Made by a program: the position numbers and the translations under genes. The notes beneath the pieces were generated by a model that was not told the DNA's origin, made no database searches, and saw nothing but the letters and a program-made list of their open reading frames with translations. A stretch of DNA of 64,000 nt, from assembly GCF_903914075.1 (NCBI RefSeq), contig NZ_CAIWNQ010000001.1, positions 248,001 to 312,000 on the forward strand, given 5' to 3'. Positions 18,074 to 27,068 of the stretch are shown one piece after another; position 1 is the stretch's first letter; each line of letters begins with the position of its first letter. Origin of the DNA: Ruegeria sp. THAF57 (GTDB lineage: Bacteria > Pseudomonadota > Alphaproteobacteria > Rhodobacterales > Rhodobacteraceae).

Positions 18074-18725
18074 CCGCATCCAAGGCCGTCCTCGGGACCA
18101 TCATCAACAACCCCGGCGCGTCCATGGTTAGCGTAACCTCAGACACTGCCCGGTTCGATGTCCCGACCACTCCGTCAGGTTCCAGAACCAGCGTGTCGAT
18201 CGGCCATTCCAATCCCTTACTCTGCCCCGTTACCCGCTGAAATGGAAACAATGAGACGACGTCACCCGGCGCAAGCGCAAGCCTGATGTTTAGCGGTGCG
18301 TGAAACACGACCTCATGCTCTCCCAACAGGACGCAGGGCCGATCCTGCCGCCTGACCAACCCGTTAAGCACAGCCAATTGGTGATCCAAACGCCCGCCAA
18401 GAAACCCGACGCCCAGGATCAGCGGCGCGTCTACGCTGCGCAATGCCTTGTCAAAATCCGTGCTGTCTTGTTCACGAATTGGAAACAGACGGTCGGATGG
18501 AATCTGCGCTTTGTGTGATGCCTCCAGCGAATCGAAATCTCCGATCACGGCCTCGGGGATATGGCCGGCCTCAAGCACTGGTATCGCTCCGCCATCGGCG
18601 GCCACGACCTTACCCGCGCGAATCAGCGCGGTTTCCAGATCGCGGGGCCCAATTTGCCCGCCTCCGACCAGCACAATTGGCTCGTCAGAGCGCACAATTG
18701 GCATATTTTTTCTAAGATTGATCAT
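18018..18725 (-). CDS. Thiamine pyrophosphokinase
   Basis: 235 aa with this start. Transfers pyrophosphate from ATP to thiamine. Family motifs are VAADGGA, the Asp-rich GDFDSLEA, DSTDFDKAL and GGRLDHQLAVLNGL; the C-terminal beta-sandwich (LVLEPDGVVGTSNRAVSEVTL) binds thiamine. Three Met codons compete: 18746, 18725 (GGGA just upstream) and 18704; 18725 is a choice, not proof. No TPP riboswitch was recognised upstream. The 3' end overlaps the EamA transporter on the other strand. Confidence 0.9.
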   Translation of the reverse strand: MINLRKNMPIVRSDEPIVLVGGGQIGPRDLETALIRAGKVVAADGGAIPVLEAGHIPEAVIGDFDSLEASHKAQIPSDRLFPIREQDSTDFDKALRSVDAPLILGVGFLGGRLDHQLAVLNGLVRRQDRPCVLLGEHEVVFHAPLNIRLALAPGDVVSLFPFQRVTGQSKGLEWPIDTLVLEPDGVVGTSNRAVSEVTLTMDAPGLLMMVPRTALDAVMQAFQSGQTGRWPARAE

Positions 18726-18848
18726 TTTTCCCGGTTTTGGACACATTCAGACCACAAAATGATAGGTTTATAAGCAAAGTTTCGAACCAATAGGGGTGCC
18801 CGGACCTGGGCAGGTTGGTTCAGGTAGTTTGTAAAGGACGTGCGTCTG

Positions 18849-20525
18849 ATGGTACAGAATAACAAGGTTTTAACCGTTTCCTACGGAACCTTCTCATGCA
18901 CTTTGGAAGGCTTTGACGATTCATTCGAAACGATGAAGGCCATTGCTGAGTACTTTCGCGACCTTGCTGCGGAAGACCGGTACTTTGGGTCAGAACCTCC
19001 CCAGCCCGACGCCGAGATGTTGGCCCGCATCGCGCAGCGCGACGCATCTACACGCGTGGAAGCCCGCCAGAACGAAAGCGGCCTGTTGCTGCGTGCAACC
19101 GAAGTTGCGGCAGCGCCTTCCGAACCTGCAACGCCAGTAGAACAAGCGCTGAGCGCGGCAGAGCCGGAACAAGCCCCCGCTGTTTTCTTTGATGACGCGG
19201 AAGAGGTTGAAAACGCCCCTGCCCCGGCGGCTGACAGCATCGCCGCCAAGCTACAGCGCATTCGTGCCGTCGTATCCCATACCGACGAGAATTCGGTCAT
19301 TTACGCTGAGGACGAAGAAACGACACTGATGAGAGAGGCCGCTGGCCCTTCGGACGCCGTTGCAGCAGCCTTTGAAGCCGGTTCGCTGAGCGCGGAAGAC
19401 CTGCAGGAAGACGTCTCGACAGAAGATGTTGCCCAAGCCGACGCAGCACCGTTCGAAGCAGAGAACACCGCACCGATTGCCGAAGACGACCATATGCCCA
19501 CGGCCGAGGCGGCTCCTGAAGCCGTTGAACCGGTTGCTGAACTGGACGAGCCTGTCGAAGAATACGATCCGTCCATTGAGGCGGTGATTGAAGCCGTCGA
19601 AGATCTGGAAGAAACCCCGGTGTTGCCAACCGAGGACGTGATCGAGGAAGAGATTGCCGAGACTGAAATCCAGCTTTCGGATGACGAACAGGACAAAGAC
19701 GAAGAGATCCTCAATATCCTCAGCGAGGATGCCTCGGACGACGGCGAACTCGAAGTTGAAGAGACCGCTGCCGAAGAAGGTGTTCTGAGCGCGCAGGACG
19801 AAGAAAACCTCCTTAGCGAAATCTCTGAGGTTGAGGCGTTCCTTGCCAATCGTGCGAACGAACCCGCAGCCGATTCCGCGGCATCGGATCAGGATTTGAC
19901 GCGCCTGATGGACAAAGCCGGTGTTCAGATGGACGATCCGGCGAACACACAGCGCGAGACCTATTCTCACCTCCGTGCTGCGGTGGCCGCGACCGAAGCA
20001 GAGCGTAAGGACCAGCCCGAGGCAGACGATGAGGAAGAAGAATATCGCAACCTGACATCGTCCGTAGTCAGCCCTCGCCGCCCCGAGGTTCAGGTGACCA
20101 GCATGCGCCCGCAATCGGATACGCTGGCTCCGTTGAAGCTGGTGGCGGAGCAACGCATTGACAATCACGACGAAGATGCCAGCCCTGTTACGCCCCGCCG
20201 TGTAACGTCCGAGGGTGAAGATCAGGCGAGCGAGGAAGGTGGATTTGCATCCTTCGCGCAAGAGCAAGGCGCGCAGTCCCTGCCTGATCTGCTTGAGGCC
20301 GCAGCGGCCTACCTGTCGTTCATCGAAGGTCAGGAGCAATTCTCGCGTCCACAGTTGATGAACAAGATCCGCTCTCTCAAGCAAGATGAGTTCAACCGCG
20401 AAGAAAGCCTGCGGTCCTTCGGTCAGTTGCTGCGCGACGGCAAGATCGAGAAAGCAGGCGGCGGACGGTTTGCAGCGTCAAACCAGATTGGCTTTCGCCC
20501 GAATGACGAACGCGCCGCTGGCTGA
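18849..20525 (+). CDS. Large acidic protein of unknown function with conserved ends
   Basis: 558 aa. The N-terminus (~1-65: KVLTVSYGTFSCTLEGFDD, then MKAIAEYFRDLAAEDRYFG) and the C-terminus (~455-555: SLPDLLEAAAAYLSFIEGQ, FSRPQLMNKIRSLKQDEFNR, RDGKIEKAGGGRFAAS) look folded. Between them lie ~380 residues dominated by Glu, Asp, Ala, Pro and Val, probably disordered. I remember relatives being labelled as chemotaxis kinases, but no His-kinase, receiver or CheW motif is visible. No signal or membrane segment, so probably cytoplasmic. Start ATG 18849 has AAGGA about 10 bp upstream; the GTG at 18840 is too close to it. A strong terminator follows. Confidence 0.75.
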   Translation: MVQNNKVLTVSYGTFSCTLEGFDDSFETMKAIAEYFRDLAAEDRYFGSEPPQPDAEMLARIAQRDASTRVEARQNESGLLLRATEVAAAPSEPATPVEQALSAAEPEQAPAVFFDDAEEVENAPAPAADSIAAKLQRIRAVVSHTDENSVIYAEDEETTLMREAAGPSDAVAAAFEAGSLSAEDLQEDVSTEDVAQADAAPFEAENTAPIAEDDHMPTAEAAPEAVEPVAELDEPVEEYDPSIEAVIEAVEDLEETPVLPTEDVIEEEIAETEIQLSDDEQDKDEEILNILSEDASDDGELEVEETAAEEGVLSAQDEENLLSEISEVEAFLANRANEPAADSAASDQDLTRLMDKAGVQMDDPANTQRETYSHLRAAVAATEAERKDQPEADDEEEEYRNLTSSVVSPRRPEVQVTSMRPQSDTLAPLKLVAEQRIDNHDEDASPVTPRRVTSEGEDQASEEGGFASFAQEQGAQSLPDLLEAAAAYLSFIEGQEQFSRPQLMNKIRSLKQDEFNREESLRSFGQLLRDGKIEKAGGGRFAASNQIGFRPNDERAAG

Positions 20526-20547
20526 CCGTTTACAAGCTTGAAATCAA

Positions 20548-20579
20548 GGGGCCGGTGCAATGCGCCGGCCTTTTCTTTT
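20548..20579 (+). terminator. Rho-independent terminator after the large acidic protein gene
   Basis: GGCCGG-TGCAATGCG-CCGGCC (20550-20570) followed by TTTTCTTTT. Confidence 0.88.
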
Positions 20580-20612
20580 GCCTTTTCAGACAGATGCCCT
20601 CGCGGCTGATTG

Positions 20613-20646
20613 TGACGAAACGTCATTTTTGCTGCACTGCAGAAAA
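20613..20646. promoter_or_regulatory. Two adjacent dyads upstream of the GNAT gene
   Basis: TGACG-AAA-CGTCA (20613-20625) is directly followed by TTTTT-G-CTGCA-C-TGCAG-AAAAA (20626-20646, one unpaired G). Both are compact palindromes that could be operators; no gene reads in from the right that would need a terminator here. Confidence 0.35.
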
Positions 20647-20705
20647 ATGGTAACCTATCCCCGTCTAATTTGATGTTCACAATTCGTTAAAACAGGAGTC
20701 GTGCC

Positions 20706-21269
20706 ATGTATGAACTCCCAATACGGCGCCTTCGAATATACGACAAACCAAAAATAGTAAGCCATTATAGGAATTTAAACGAAGACACGCTGACCTCTCG
20801 GTTTGGCGTCCCGGTCAGACAGGAATTCGTGCAAAACTATCTGGACGGAATATTTGACAATGCCGCGCTTGTTTTCGGGGCCTTTCCAGATTCCTGTCTG
20901 CGAGGTGTTGGCGAGCTTCGGACTGTACCCGATAGCCAGAATTTCGTGGCAGAAGTTGCGATGACAGTCGAAGCATCCTGGCAAGACCGCGGTATCGGCG
21001 ATGCCCTGCTCTCTCGGATCATTGCAGCCGCGCGAAACCGAGGCATTCGCGAGGTTCATATGCTGTGCCTGGCGACGAACCAGAAAATGCGCCGTCTGGC
21101 GGAAAAACACAAAGCTGAATTGAAGCTTGTCACCGGACAGGTCGAGGCCACACTGACCACACCATGGCCAAGCCCGTTCAGCCTCGCCGAAGAAATATCG
21201 GGCGAGTATCACGCCTTAGCGCGCGCAATCCTGACTTGGCCATTACCCGAGCACGGAAACAGGCAGTGA
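20706..21269 (+). CDS. GNAT-family N-acetyltransferase
   Basis: 187 aa. The acetyl-CoA-binding part is visible as AEVAMTVEASWQDRGIGDALLSRI (motif A, Q/R-x-x-G-x-G/A form) followed by RGIREVHMLCLATNQKMRRLAEK (motif B). The N-terminal half (LRIYDKPKIVSHYRNLNED) resembles the acetyltransferase domains related to protein lysine acetylases, but the substrate cannot be read. RBS CAGGAG precedes ATG 20706. It stands alone on its strand, ending 4 bp before the convergent DUF2842 gene. Confidence 0.85.
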   Translation: MYELPIRRLRIYDKPKIVSHYRNLNEDTLTSRFGVPVRQEFVQNYLDGIFDNAALVFGAFPDSCLRGVGELRTVPDSQNFVAEVAMTVEASWQDRGIGDALLSRIIAAARNRGIREVHMLCLATNQKMRRLAEKHKAELKLVTGQVEATLTTPWPSPFSLAEEISGEYHALARAILTWPLPEHGNRQ

Positions 21270-21273
21270 ACAC

Positions 21274-21516
21274 CTATTCCGATGGCTGATCCGGATCTTC
21301 TTTGCCGACGCCTTTAAACACGAACTTAAACGGCAAAGCCCACAAGACGCCAAGCACGACATAGACCAGCAGTTCCAACCAGATCGGCGGTCGGTCGAGC
21401 CAATTCACAATTGTCACCACCGCCACGATATAGGCCGGCAGACCAACCAGCAGCAACACCATCGACCAACGACGGCGTGCCTTATAGCTGAGGCCTGGTT
21501 TCTGATCGGTTCCCAT
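21274..21516 (-). CDS. DUF2842 family small membrane protein
   Basis: 80 aa with two predicted transmembrane helices (about residues 18-38 and 47-67), a short basic N-tail and an acidic C-terminus. DUF2842 is an alphaproteobacterial family of unknown function. Its ATG (21516) overlaps the last base of the purA stop (TGATG), so it is coupled to purA. Confidence 0.88.
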   Translation of the reverse strand: MGTDQKPGLSYKARRRWSMVLLLVGLPAYIVAVVTIVNWLDRPPIWLELLVYVVLGVLWALPFKFVFKGVGKEDPDQPSE

Positions 21517-22811
21517 CAATCTGCAAACGGGTCAGTCACCAGAATGGTGTCGTCCCGCTCCGGGCTTGTCGACAATAGGGCTACAGGGCATTCGATCAGT
21601 TCTTCGACTCGGCGCACGTATTTGATGGCGTTTGCAGGCAGGTCTGCCCAACTGCGGGCACCCTCGGTGGATTCGCTCCAACCCGGCATTTCTTCATAGA
21701 TCGGTTTACAGCGGGCCTGCTGATCTGCGGCGGTCGGCAGGTAATCCAGTCGCTTGCCGTCCAGATCATACCCCACACAGATTTTCAGCGTCTCAAACCC
21801 GTCAAGCACATCCAGCTTTGTCAGCGAGATGCCGTTTACACCGCTGGTGGCACAGGTCTGCCGAACAAGGCAGGCATCGAACCACCCGCAGCGGCGTTTG
21901 CGTCCTGTCACAGTTCCAAATTCATGACCCCGAGTGCCCAGACGGTGGCCGTCCTCGTCATCCAGCTCGGTCGGGAAAGGTCCCTCACCGACGCGGGTGG
22001 TATAGGCTTTGACGATACCCAGAACAAAATCCACCGACCCCGGCCCAATGCCTACGCCCGTTGCGGCCTGCCCTGCGATCACGTTCGAAGACGTCACGAA
22101 AGGATAGGTGCCAAAATCAATATCCAGCAGTGCCCCCTGCGCCCCTTCAAACAGAATGCGTTTCCCCGCCTTGCGCTTTTCATTCAGCACTTTCCAGACC
22201 GGAGCCGCAAAAGGCAGGATTTCCGAGGCGATCTCTTTCAACTGAGCGATCAGCGCGTCACGATCCACTGCTTCGATCCCCAGACCTTTGCGCAACGGAT
22301 CATGGTGTTGCAGCGCCCGGTCAACCCGTGCCTCAAGCGTCGCCTCATCAGCCAGATCAGCAACGCGCACCGAGCGGCGCCCCACCTTATCCTCATAAGC
22401 CGGGCCGATGCCGCGCCCTGTGGTTCCGATCTTGGTACCCTTGCTTGCCGCTTCTTCCCGCGCTCGGTCCAGCTCACCGTGAATGGGCAGGATCAAGGGC
22501 GTGTTTTCAGCAATCATCAACGTTTGAGGGGTGATCTCGACCCCCTGTTTACGGATCGAGGCAATTTCGTTCACCAAGTGCCAAGGATCCAGAACAACAC
22601 CGTTGCCGATCACGCTCAGCTTTCCACCACGCACCACACCAGAAGGCAGCGCGTTCAGCTTGTAAACTTCACCATCGATCACCAGCGTGTGCCCGGCATT
22701 ATGCCCACCTTGAAAACGCGCGATGACATCTGCCCGCTCACTGAGCCAGTCGACGATCTTGCCTTTTCCTTCGTCACCCCACTGGGCGCCGACAACAACC
22801 ACATTGGCCAT
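21516..22811 (-). CDS. purA: Adenylosuccinate synthetase
   Basis: 431 aa. Condenses IMP and aspartate with GTP hydrolysis, the first step to AMP. Opening [20 protein letters not shown] contains the GTP P-loop and catalytic Asp; [10 protein letters not shown] has the catalytic His; later [17 protein letters not shown] and [18 protein letters not shown] switch and loop segments are intact (here [15 protein letters not shown]). Length normal. Coupled to the following DUF2842 gene. Confidence 0.98.
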   Translation of the reverse strand: MANVVVVGAQWGDEGKGKIVDWLSERADVIARFQGGHNAGHTLVIDGEVYKLNALPSGVVRGGKLSVIGNGVVLDPWHLVNEIASIRKQGVEITPQTLMIAENTPLILPIHGELDRAREEAASKGTKIGTTGRGIGPAYEDKVGRRSVRVADLADEATLEARVDRALQHHDPLRKGLGIEAVDRDALIAQLKEIASEILPFAAPVWKVLNEKRKAGKRILFEGAQGALLDIDFGTYPFVTSSNVIAGQAATGVGIGPGSVDFVLGIVKAYTTRVGEGPFPTELDDEDGHRLGTRGHEFGTVTGRKRRCGWFDACLVRQTCATSGVNGISLTKLDVLDGFETLKICVGYDLDGKRLDYLPTAADQQARCKPIYEEMPGWSESTEGARSWADLPANAIKYVRRVEELIECPVALLSTSPERDDTILVTDPFAD

Positions 22812-22917
22812 ATCCGGTCCTTTTGCGCTGAGATATCAAACTCGGCTCATATAACGAGGAGAAAGCGGCAGGGAAACCGGTAATTCGCCGCAGATCAAAA
22901 CCGCGCTCCGCGCGATG

Positions 22918-22949
22918 CCTCCGGCGGGGATATTTTGAGCCAGATGAAG
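22918..22949 (-). repeat. Dispersed intergenic repeat, copy C' (inverted)
   Basis: On the minus strand the core reads CTTCATCTGGCTCAAAATAT followed by CCCCGCCGGAGGC. It faces copy C (22963) head to head, 13 bp apart, between purA and the nitrile hydratase operon. Confidence 0.8.
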
Positions 22950-22962
22950 AACGGATCCCCTG

Positions 22963-23024
22963 CTTCATCTGGCTATCAATATCCCGGGGGAGGCGCGCGG
23001 AACGCGCGGCGGGGGCAGAGCCCC
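22963..23024 (+). repeat. Dispersed intergenic repeat, copy C, with adjoining hairpin
   Basis: Core CTTCATCTGGCTATCAATAT (22963-22982) then CCCGGGGGAGG, followed by GC-rich dyads including GGGGGC-AGA-GCCCCC that runs to the stop codon of the nitrile hydratase accessory gene. Confidence 0.8.
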
Positions 23025-23360
23025 CTAATCGGCACTCAATTCAACAGGGCTGCCATGGGGTGTGGTCAAATACGCTTTTTCCCAGGCCGCTGATACAGCG
23101 TCGATATCGCCAGCGTTGGTTTCACCGCCATCTACAAGAAGCGTTTCCAGTGTCTCAAGCCAAGCGCGAAAATAATCCTCGCCGCCATCGAGTTCCTTCT
23201 TCAACCCGTGACGCTTCAACGTAGCAGAAAATCTTGTCGCCCATTCCGGCCAATCGAATCGCCCCGCTTCGTTCAGCGCAACTGTCACGGCAAAGACCTG
23301 AGCGTGCCATGGTTCGGCAAACACCGGCTCGGGAGCTGTATGCGCGATGCAATCGGTCAT
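23025..23360 (-). CDS. Nitrile hydratase accessory (activator) protein
   Basis: 111 aa. Contains the family segment PVFAEPWHAQVFAVTVALNEAGRFDWPEWATRF split over residues ~10-42 and EDYFRAWLETLETLL. Proteins of this type carry or insert cobalt into the alpha subunit of Co-type nitrile hydratases and resemble the beta-subunit N-terminus. Its ATG overlaps the beta-subunit stop (ATGA), placing it last in an alpha-beta-accessory operon. A longer frame to 23429 would overlap the beta gene widely and is rejected. Confidence 0.9.
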   Translation of the reverse strand: MTDCIAHTAPEPVFAEPWHAQVFAVTVALNEAGRFDWPEWATRFSATLKRHGLKKELDGGEDYFRAWLETLETLLVDGGETNAGDIDAVSAAWEKAYLTTPHGSPVELSAD

Positions 23361-24034
23361 GAAGGCTCCAGATAGCTTTGCCAGAGGTCTAGTACGACCT
23401 CGTCCTTGGGGTTTTCGGGCGCTGCCCAAAGTTCCGATGCGGCGAAAACCACTGCATAAAGCGGCTCGGGCGCTTCGCCAAGGCCATGCGCGTTTGAGTC
23501 CGGTAAGACATGGGTGCCGTGAACACGCAGAACCCGCCCCTCGGCTCCAGCGGCGTAGGCTGGCAATCGTGTGTGACCGCCATCCACCAACCGATTGGAA
23601 GCAGGGTGAACGGTCCGAACGCTCTGGCCGATTTCGTATCGCACTGGCACGTTGGACGGTCGATCCGCGGGACCACCTTTGGATAGCGCGGTACTAACGG
23701 CTTCGGCTTTGAGCGTCCTTGATGCCAGAGGATGCGGCCCCTCTTGTTCCGCCCCCTTCAAGTCGGCCAATGTCAGAACACCTTGCTCGACCAACAAGTC
23801 AGCCAAGGCAGATATCCACTTTTCGTAGTAGGAAAACCGCGTGTAGTCCTTTGGCGATAAACGCTCACGCGCATGGCGCGAAATGTCGATGTTCCACTGG
23901 CCTAGAAAGCCTGCTGCCAAAGTTACGGCCAATGCGCGACCATGCCACTCCTGGGGAAATACCGGCGCACCGTCGGCATCGGGGACTATTGGGCCATCGC
24001 CAAACCGCCCACCCATGTCGTGAACCCGTGTCAT
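23357..24034 (-). CDS. nthB: Nitrile hydratase subunit beta
   Basis: 225 aa. Begins with the diagnostic [16 protein letters not shown]; the N-terminal helical part has [15 protein letters not shown] and [17 protein letters not shown], and the C-terminal SH3-like barrel has [30 protein letters not shown] and [11 protein letters not shown]. The beta subunit shapes the nitrile-binding pocket. Its start overlaps the alpha-subunit stop by 4 bases. Confidence 0.95.
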   Translation of the reverse strand: MTRVHDMGGRFGDGPIVPDADGAPVFPQEWHGRALAVTLAAGFLGQWNIDISRHARERLSPKDYTRFSYYEKWISALADLLVEQGVLTLADLKGAEQEGPHPLASRTLKAEAVSTALSKGGPADRPSNVPVRYEIGQSVRTVHPASNRLVDGGHTRLPAYAAGAEGRVLRVHGTHVLPDSNAHGLGEAPEPLYAVVFAASELWAAPENPKDEVVLDLWQSYLEPS

Positions 24035-24645
24035 GAGGGCACCTTGGGCAAACCGGTTCCGATCATGCTGTCGCGTGTCACCAAGGCGGTCAGAGCGTCT
24101 TCGTCAAGCGATACGGTGCCTTTGGGCCGCATTGGAAGAACCAGATAGCGGATTTCGGCGGTCGAATCCCAAACCCGAACGGCAGTTTCGGATGGCAGTG
24201 CCACACCAAACTCGGCCAATACTTTGCGCGGCTCTCGAACGGCACGCGCGCGATATGCGTCGGACTTGTACCACCCCGGGGGGATACCAAGCAACGGCCA
24301 CGGGTAACAACTGCACAAGGTGCAAACCACCATATTATGTTGGGCGGGCGTATTCTCGACCACGACAATGTGTTCGCCCTGCCGCCCATAAAATCCAAGA
24401 TCAGCAACAACCGGGGTCGCATCCTCAAGCAAAGCGCGTTTGAATTCCGGGTCCGTCCACGCCTTTGCGACGACACGCGCACCGTTCTGAGGGCCTATCT
24501 TGTTTTGGTAGGTGTCGATGATCTCATCCAAAGCCGCCGGGTCAACCAGCCCCTTGCGAGTCAGAATCGTCTCGAGCGCCTTGACGCGCAAGGCAGGTTC
24601 GGGCGGCAAAAGAGCGTGCGGGTGGTCGTGATCATCATGAGGCAT
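24031..24645 (-). CDS. nthA: Nitrile hydratase subunit alpha, cobalt type
   Basis: 204 aa. Hydrates nitriles to amides together with the beta subunit. The metal claw is VCTLCSCY (Cys near residues 108, 111, 113); Thr after the first Cys marks the Co(III) class, whereas Fe-type enzymes have Ser. It is followed by the usual [20 protein letters not shown] and [12 protein letters not shown] His/Asp-rich N-terminus ([10 protein letters not shown]) may bind metal. The start could also be the GTG at 24663. No amidase or cobalt transporter lies nearby. Confidence 0.95.
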   Translation of the reverse strand: MPHDDHDHPHALLPPEPALRVKALETILTRKGLVDPAALDEIIDTYQNKIGPQNGARVVAKAWTDPEFKRALLEDATPVVADLGFYGRQGEHIVVVENTPAQHNMVVCTLCSCYPWPLLGIPPGWYKSDAYRARAVREPRKVLAEFGVALPSETAVRVWDSTAEIRYLVLPMRPKGTVSLDEDALTALVTRDSMIGTGLPKVPS

Positions 24646-24795
24646 GGCCGCAGGTTGCGCCACGACCCGCCGATCTGTCCAGTCCCCTTGCCGTGATAAG
24701 ACACATCATTGATCCTGATGGAAACTCGTGACTTGCCCCCGGAACCAAACTTGCATAAGTACCTCGCGATACACGCCACGCTGTACAGGACCACC

Positions 24796-25161
24796 ATGGA
24801 AAACGTCGTTCTCATCATCCATCTTCTTCTGGCTCTGGGCCTGATCGCTGTCGTCCTAATGCAGCGGTCCGAAGGCGGTGGTCTTGGCATGGGTGGCGGC
24901 GGTGGCGGCGCCGTTAGCGGCCGCGCGGCTGCAACTGCGTTGGGCAAGGTCACGTGGATTCTGGCGGCGTGCTTTATCGTCACCTCGATCACGCTGACGA
25001 TTCTGGCGGCTCAGAAATCCTCGGGCAGCTCGGTTATTGACCGGTTGGGCGTTCCTGCCCCGGCTGCGACTGAAGAAAGCGCACCGGCGGTTCCGTCGGC
25101 GGACGATCTTCTGCCTCCGGTACAGGGCGACAACGCGCCGCTTATCCCGCAGGCCGACTGA
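24796..25161 (+). CDS. secG: Preprotein translocase subunit SecG
   Basis: 121 aa. Two transmembrane helices (ENVVLIIHLLLALGLIAVVL and VTWILAACFIVTSITLTIL) flank the Gly-rich loop GGGLGMGGGGGGAVSG, the SecG signature. The C-terminal tail is a long Ala/Pro/Asp-rich extension usual in alphaproteobacteria. Stimulates SecYEG translocation. ATG 24796 follows CAGGA. pyrG follows on the same strand after 160 bp. Confidence 0.94.
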   Translation: MENVVLIIHLLLALGLIAVVLMQRSEGGGLGMGGGGGGAVSGRAAATALGKVTWILAACFIVTSITLTILAAQKSSGSSVIDRLGVPAPAATEESAPAVPSADDLLPPVQGDNAPLIPQAD

Positions 25162-25214
25162 TCCACAAAACCTAGAAACCTGACAGAGAACTGCAACAGC
25201 ATCTTGCGGTTCTC

Positions 25215-25243
25215 TTGCGCTTTGGGCGCGAATCCTTTATGTA
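25215..25243 (+). promoter_or_regulatory. Candidate sigma-70 promoter of pyrG
   Basis: TTGCGC (25215-25220), 17-bp spacer, TATGTA (25238-25243). A small dyad ACGGTT-TTTCGG-AACCGT (25261-25278) lies in the predicted leader before the pyrG ATG at 25322. Confidence 0.4.
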
Positions 25244-25321
25244 TGGAGTCCCGTGATGCAACGGTTTTTCGGAACCGTCGGGCAGCTGATTTTGACGTCT
25301 CACGGGAGCTAGCCGAACAAC

Positions 25322-26965
25322 ATGGCGCGTTTTATTTTCATCACCGGTGGTGTGGTTTCGTCCTTGGGCAAAGGGCTGGCCTCGGCAGCTTTGGGTGCCT
25401 TGTTGCAGGCACGCGGATACTCGGTCCGGCTGCGCAAGCTGGACCCCTATCTGAACGTCGACCCTGGCACTATGTCGCCGTTTGAACATGGTGAAGTGTT
25501 CGTCACCGATGACGGGGCCGAAACCGATCTGGACCTTGGCCATTATGAGCGCTTCACAGGTGTCGCCGCGCGCAAGACCGACTCGGTCAGCTCGGGGCGG
25601 ATCTATTCGAATGTGCTCGAGAAGGAGCGCCGTGGCGACTATCTGGGCAAAACCATTCAGGTGATCCCGCACGTCACCAACGAAATCAAGGATTTCATCG
25701 CCATTGGCGAGGATGAGGTTGATTTCATGCTGTGTGAGATCGGCGGCACCGTCGGCGATATCGAGGGCCTGCCCTTTTTCGAAGCCATCCGTCAGTTTAG
25801 CCAGGACAAGCCGCGCGGCCAGTGCCTGTTCATGCACCTGACGCTGCTGCCCTACATCAAGGCGTCGGGCGAGTTGAAAACCAAGCCAACCCAGCACTCT
25901 GTCAAAGAGCTGCGCTCCATCGGTCTGGCCCCTGACATTCTGGTTTGCCGGTCGGAAGGTCCGATCCCAAAGAAAGAACGCGAAAAGCTGGCCCTGTTCT
26001 GCAACGTGCGCCCTGACAGCGTGATCGCGGCGCAGGACCTTGGCACGATTTACGACGCGCCGCTGGCTTATCACAAGGAAGGTCTGGATCAGGCGGTTCT
26101 GGATGCGTTCCAGATCAGCCCTGCCCCGAAACCCGATCTGGCGAAATGGGAAGACGTCAGTGACCGAATCCACAATGCCGAAGGCGAGGTAAAGGTCGCC
26201 ATCGTCGGTAAATACACCCAACTGGAAGACGCCTATAAGTCGATTGCCGAAGCGCTGACTCATGGTGGCATGGCCAACCGCGTCAAGGTCAAGGTCGAAT
26301 GGGTCGACGCCGAGGTGTTCGATACAGAAGACGCCGCGCCCCATCTGGAAGGTTTCCACGCCATCCTTGTCCCCGGCGGCTTTGGCGAGCGTGGTACGGA
26401 AGGCAAAATCAAGGCCGCGCAATACGCTCGCGAGCACAAGGTTCCCTATCTGGGTATCTGTCTTGGCATGCAGATGGCTGTGATCGAAGCGGCCCGGAAC
26501 GCGGCTGGCATCAAAGAGGCGGGTTCCGAAGAGTTCGACCACGAAGCCGGCAAAAAGCGTTTTGAACCCGTGGTTTATCACCTGAAGGAATGGGTTCAGG
26601 GCAACCACAAGGTTGAACGCAAAGTGGGCGACGACAAAGGCGGCACCATGCGTCTGGGCGCGTATGATGCGGTTCTGGCCGATGGCTCGAAAGTGGCCGA
26701 GGTTTACGGCGGCACCAATATCGAAGAGCGCCACCGCCACCGCTATGAGGTCGACATCAAGTACCGCGAGCAATTGGAAAAGGCCGGGCTCAAATTCTCG
26801 GGCATGTCCCCTGACGGACGTTTGCCGGAAATTGTCGAATGGTCAGACCATCCGTGGTTCATCGGTGTGCAGTATCACCCCGAACTGAAGTCAAAGCCGT
26901 TCGACCCGCATCCTTTGTTCCGCGAGTTCGTGCGTGCGGCCAAGGACACCTCTCGTCTGGTCTGA
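25322..26965 (+). CDS. pyrG: CTP synthase
   Basis: 547 aa. Converts UTP to CTP using glutamine and ATP. The synthase domain (1-~265) opens [20 protein letters not shown] with the ATP loop and contains [20 protein letters not shown] and [14 protein letters not shown]. The class I glutamine amidotransferase domain (~290-547) has the nucleophile in [10 protein letters not shown] and the His/Glu pair in [12 protein letters not shown]. Full length, no defects. GGGAG lies upstream of the ATG at a longish distance. Confidence 0.98.
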   Translation: MARFIFITGGVVSSLGKGLASAALGALLQARGYSVRLRKLDPYLNVDPGTMSPFEHGEVFVTDDGAETDLDLGHYERFTGVAARKTDSVSSGRIYSNVLEKERRGDYLGKTIQVIPHVTNEIKDFIAIGEDEVDFMLCEIGGTVGDIEGLPFFEAIRQFSQDKPRGQCLFMHLTLLPYIKASGELKTKPTQHSVKELRSIGLAPDILVCRSEGPIPKKEREKLALFCNVRPDSVIAAQDLGTIYDAPLAYHKEGLDQAVLDAFQISPAPKPDLAKWEDVSDRIHNAEGEVKVAIVGKYTQLEDAYKSIAEALTHGGMANRVKVKVEWVDAEVFDTEDAAPHLEGFHAILVPGGFGERGTEGKIKAAQYAREHKVPYLGICLGMQMAVIEAARNAAGIKEAGSEEFDHEAGKKRFEPVVYHLKEWVQGNHKVERKVGDDKGGTMRLGAYDAVLADGSKVAEVYGGTNIEERHRHRYEVDIKYREQLEKAGLKFSGMSPDGRLPEIVEWSDHPWFIGVQYHPELKSKPFDPHPLFREFVRAAKDTSRLV

Positions 26966-27068
26966 CCTTCGTGGGATCACTGCCTTGTGACAGTCGGTGC
27001 GAAAAAATCTGTACGCATCGGCTGTTTGCGCCTTTAACTGTCGTGACAACAACGACAGGAGACCGGCC

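Noticed and set aside
18726..18848. TPP riboswitch before the thiamine pyrophosphokinase gene
   Set aside because: No CTGAGA or ACCTGA-type aptamer motifs in the right order.
19251..20384. 377-codon open frame antisense to the acidic protein gene
   Set aside because: Arises from the complement of GAA/GAC-rich codons; no RBS and no recognisable domain.
18849..20525. Chemotaxis kinase CheA
   Set aside because: No Hpt, HATPase or CheW-like motif can be found.
25172..26773. 533-codon open frame antisense to pyrG
   Set aside because: Lies wholly opposite a canonical CTP synthase gene; composition is the mirror of high-GC codon bias and no family motif is present.
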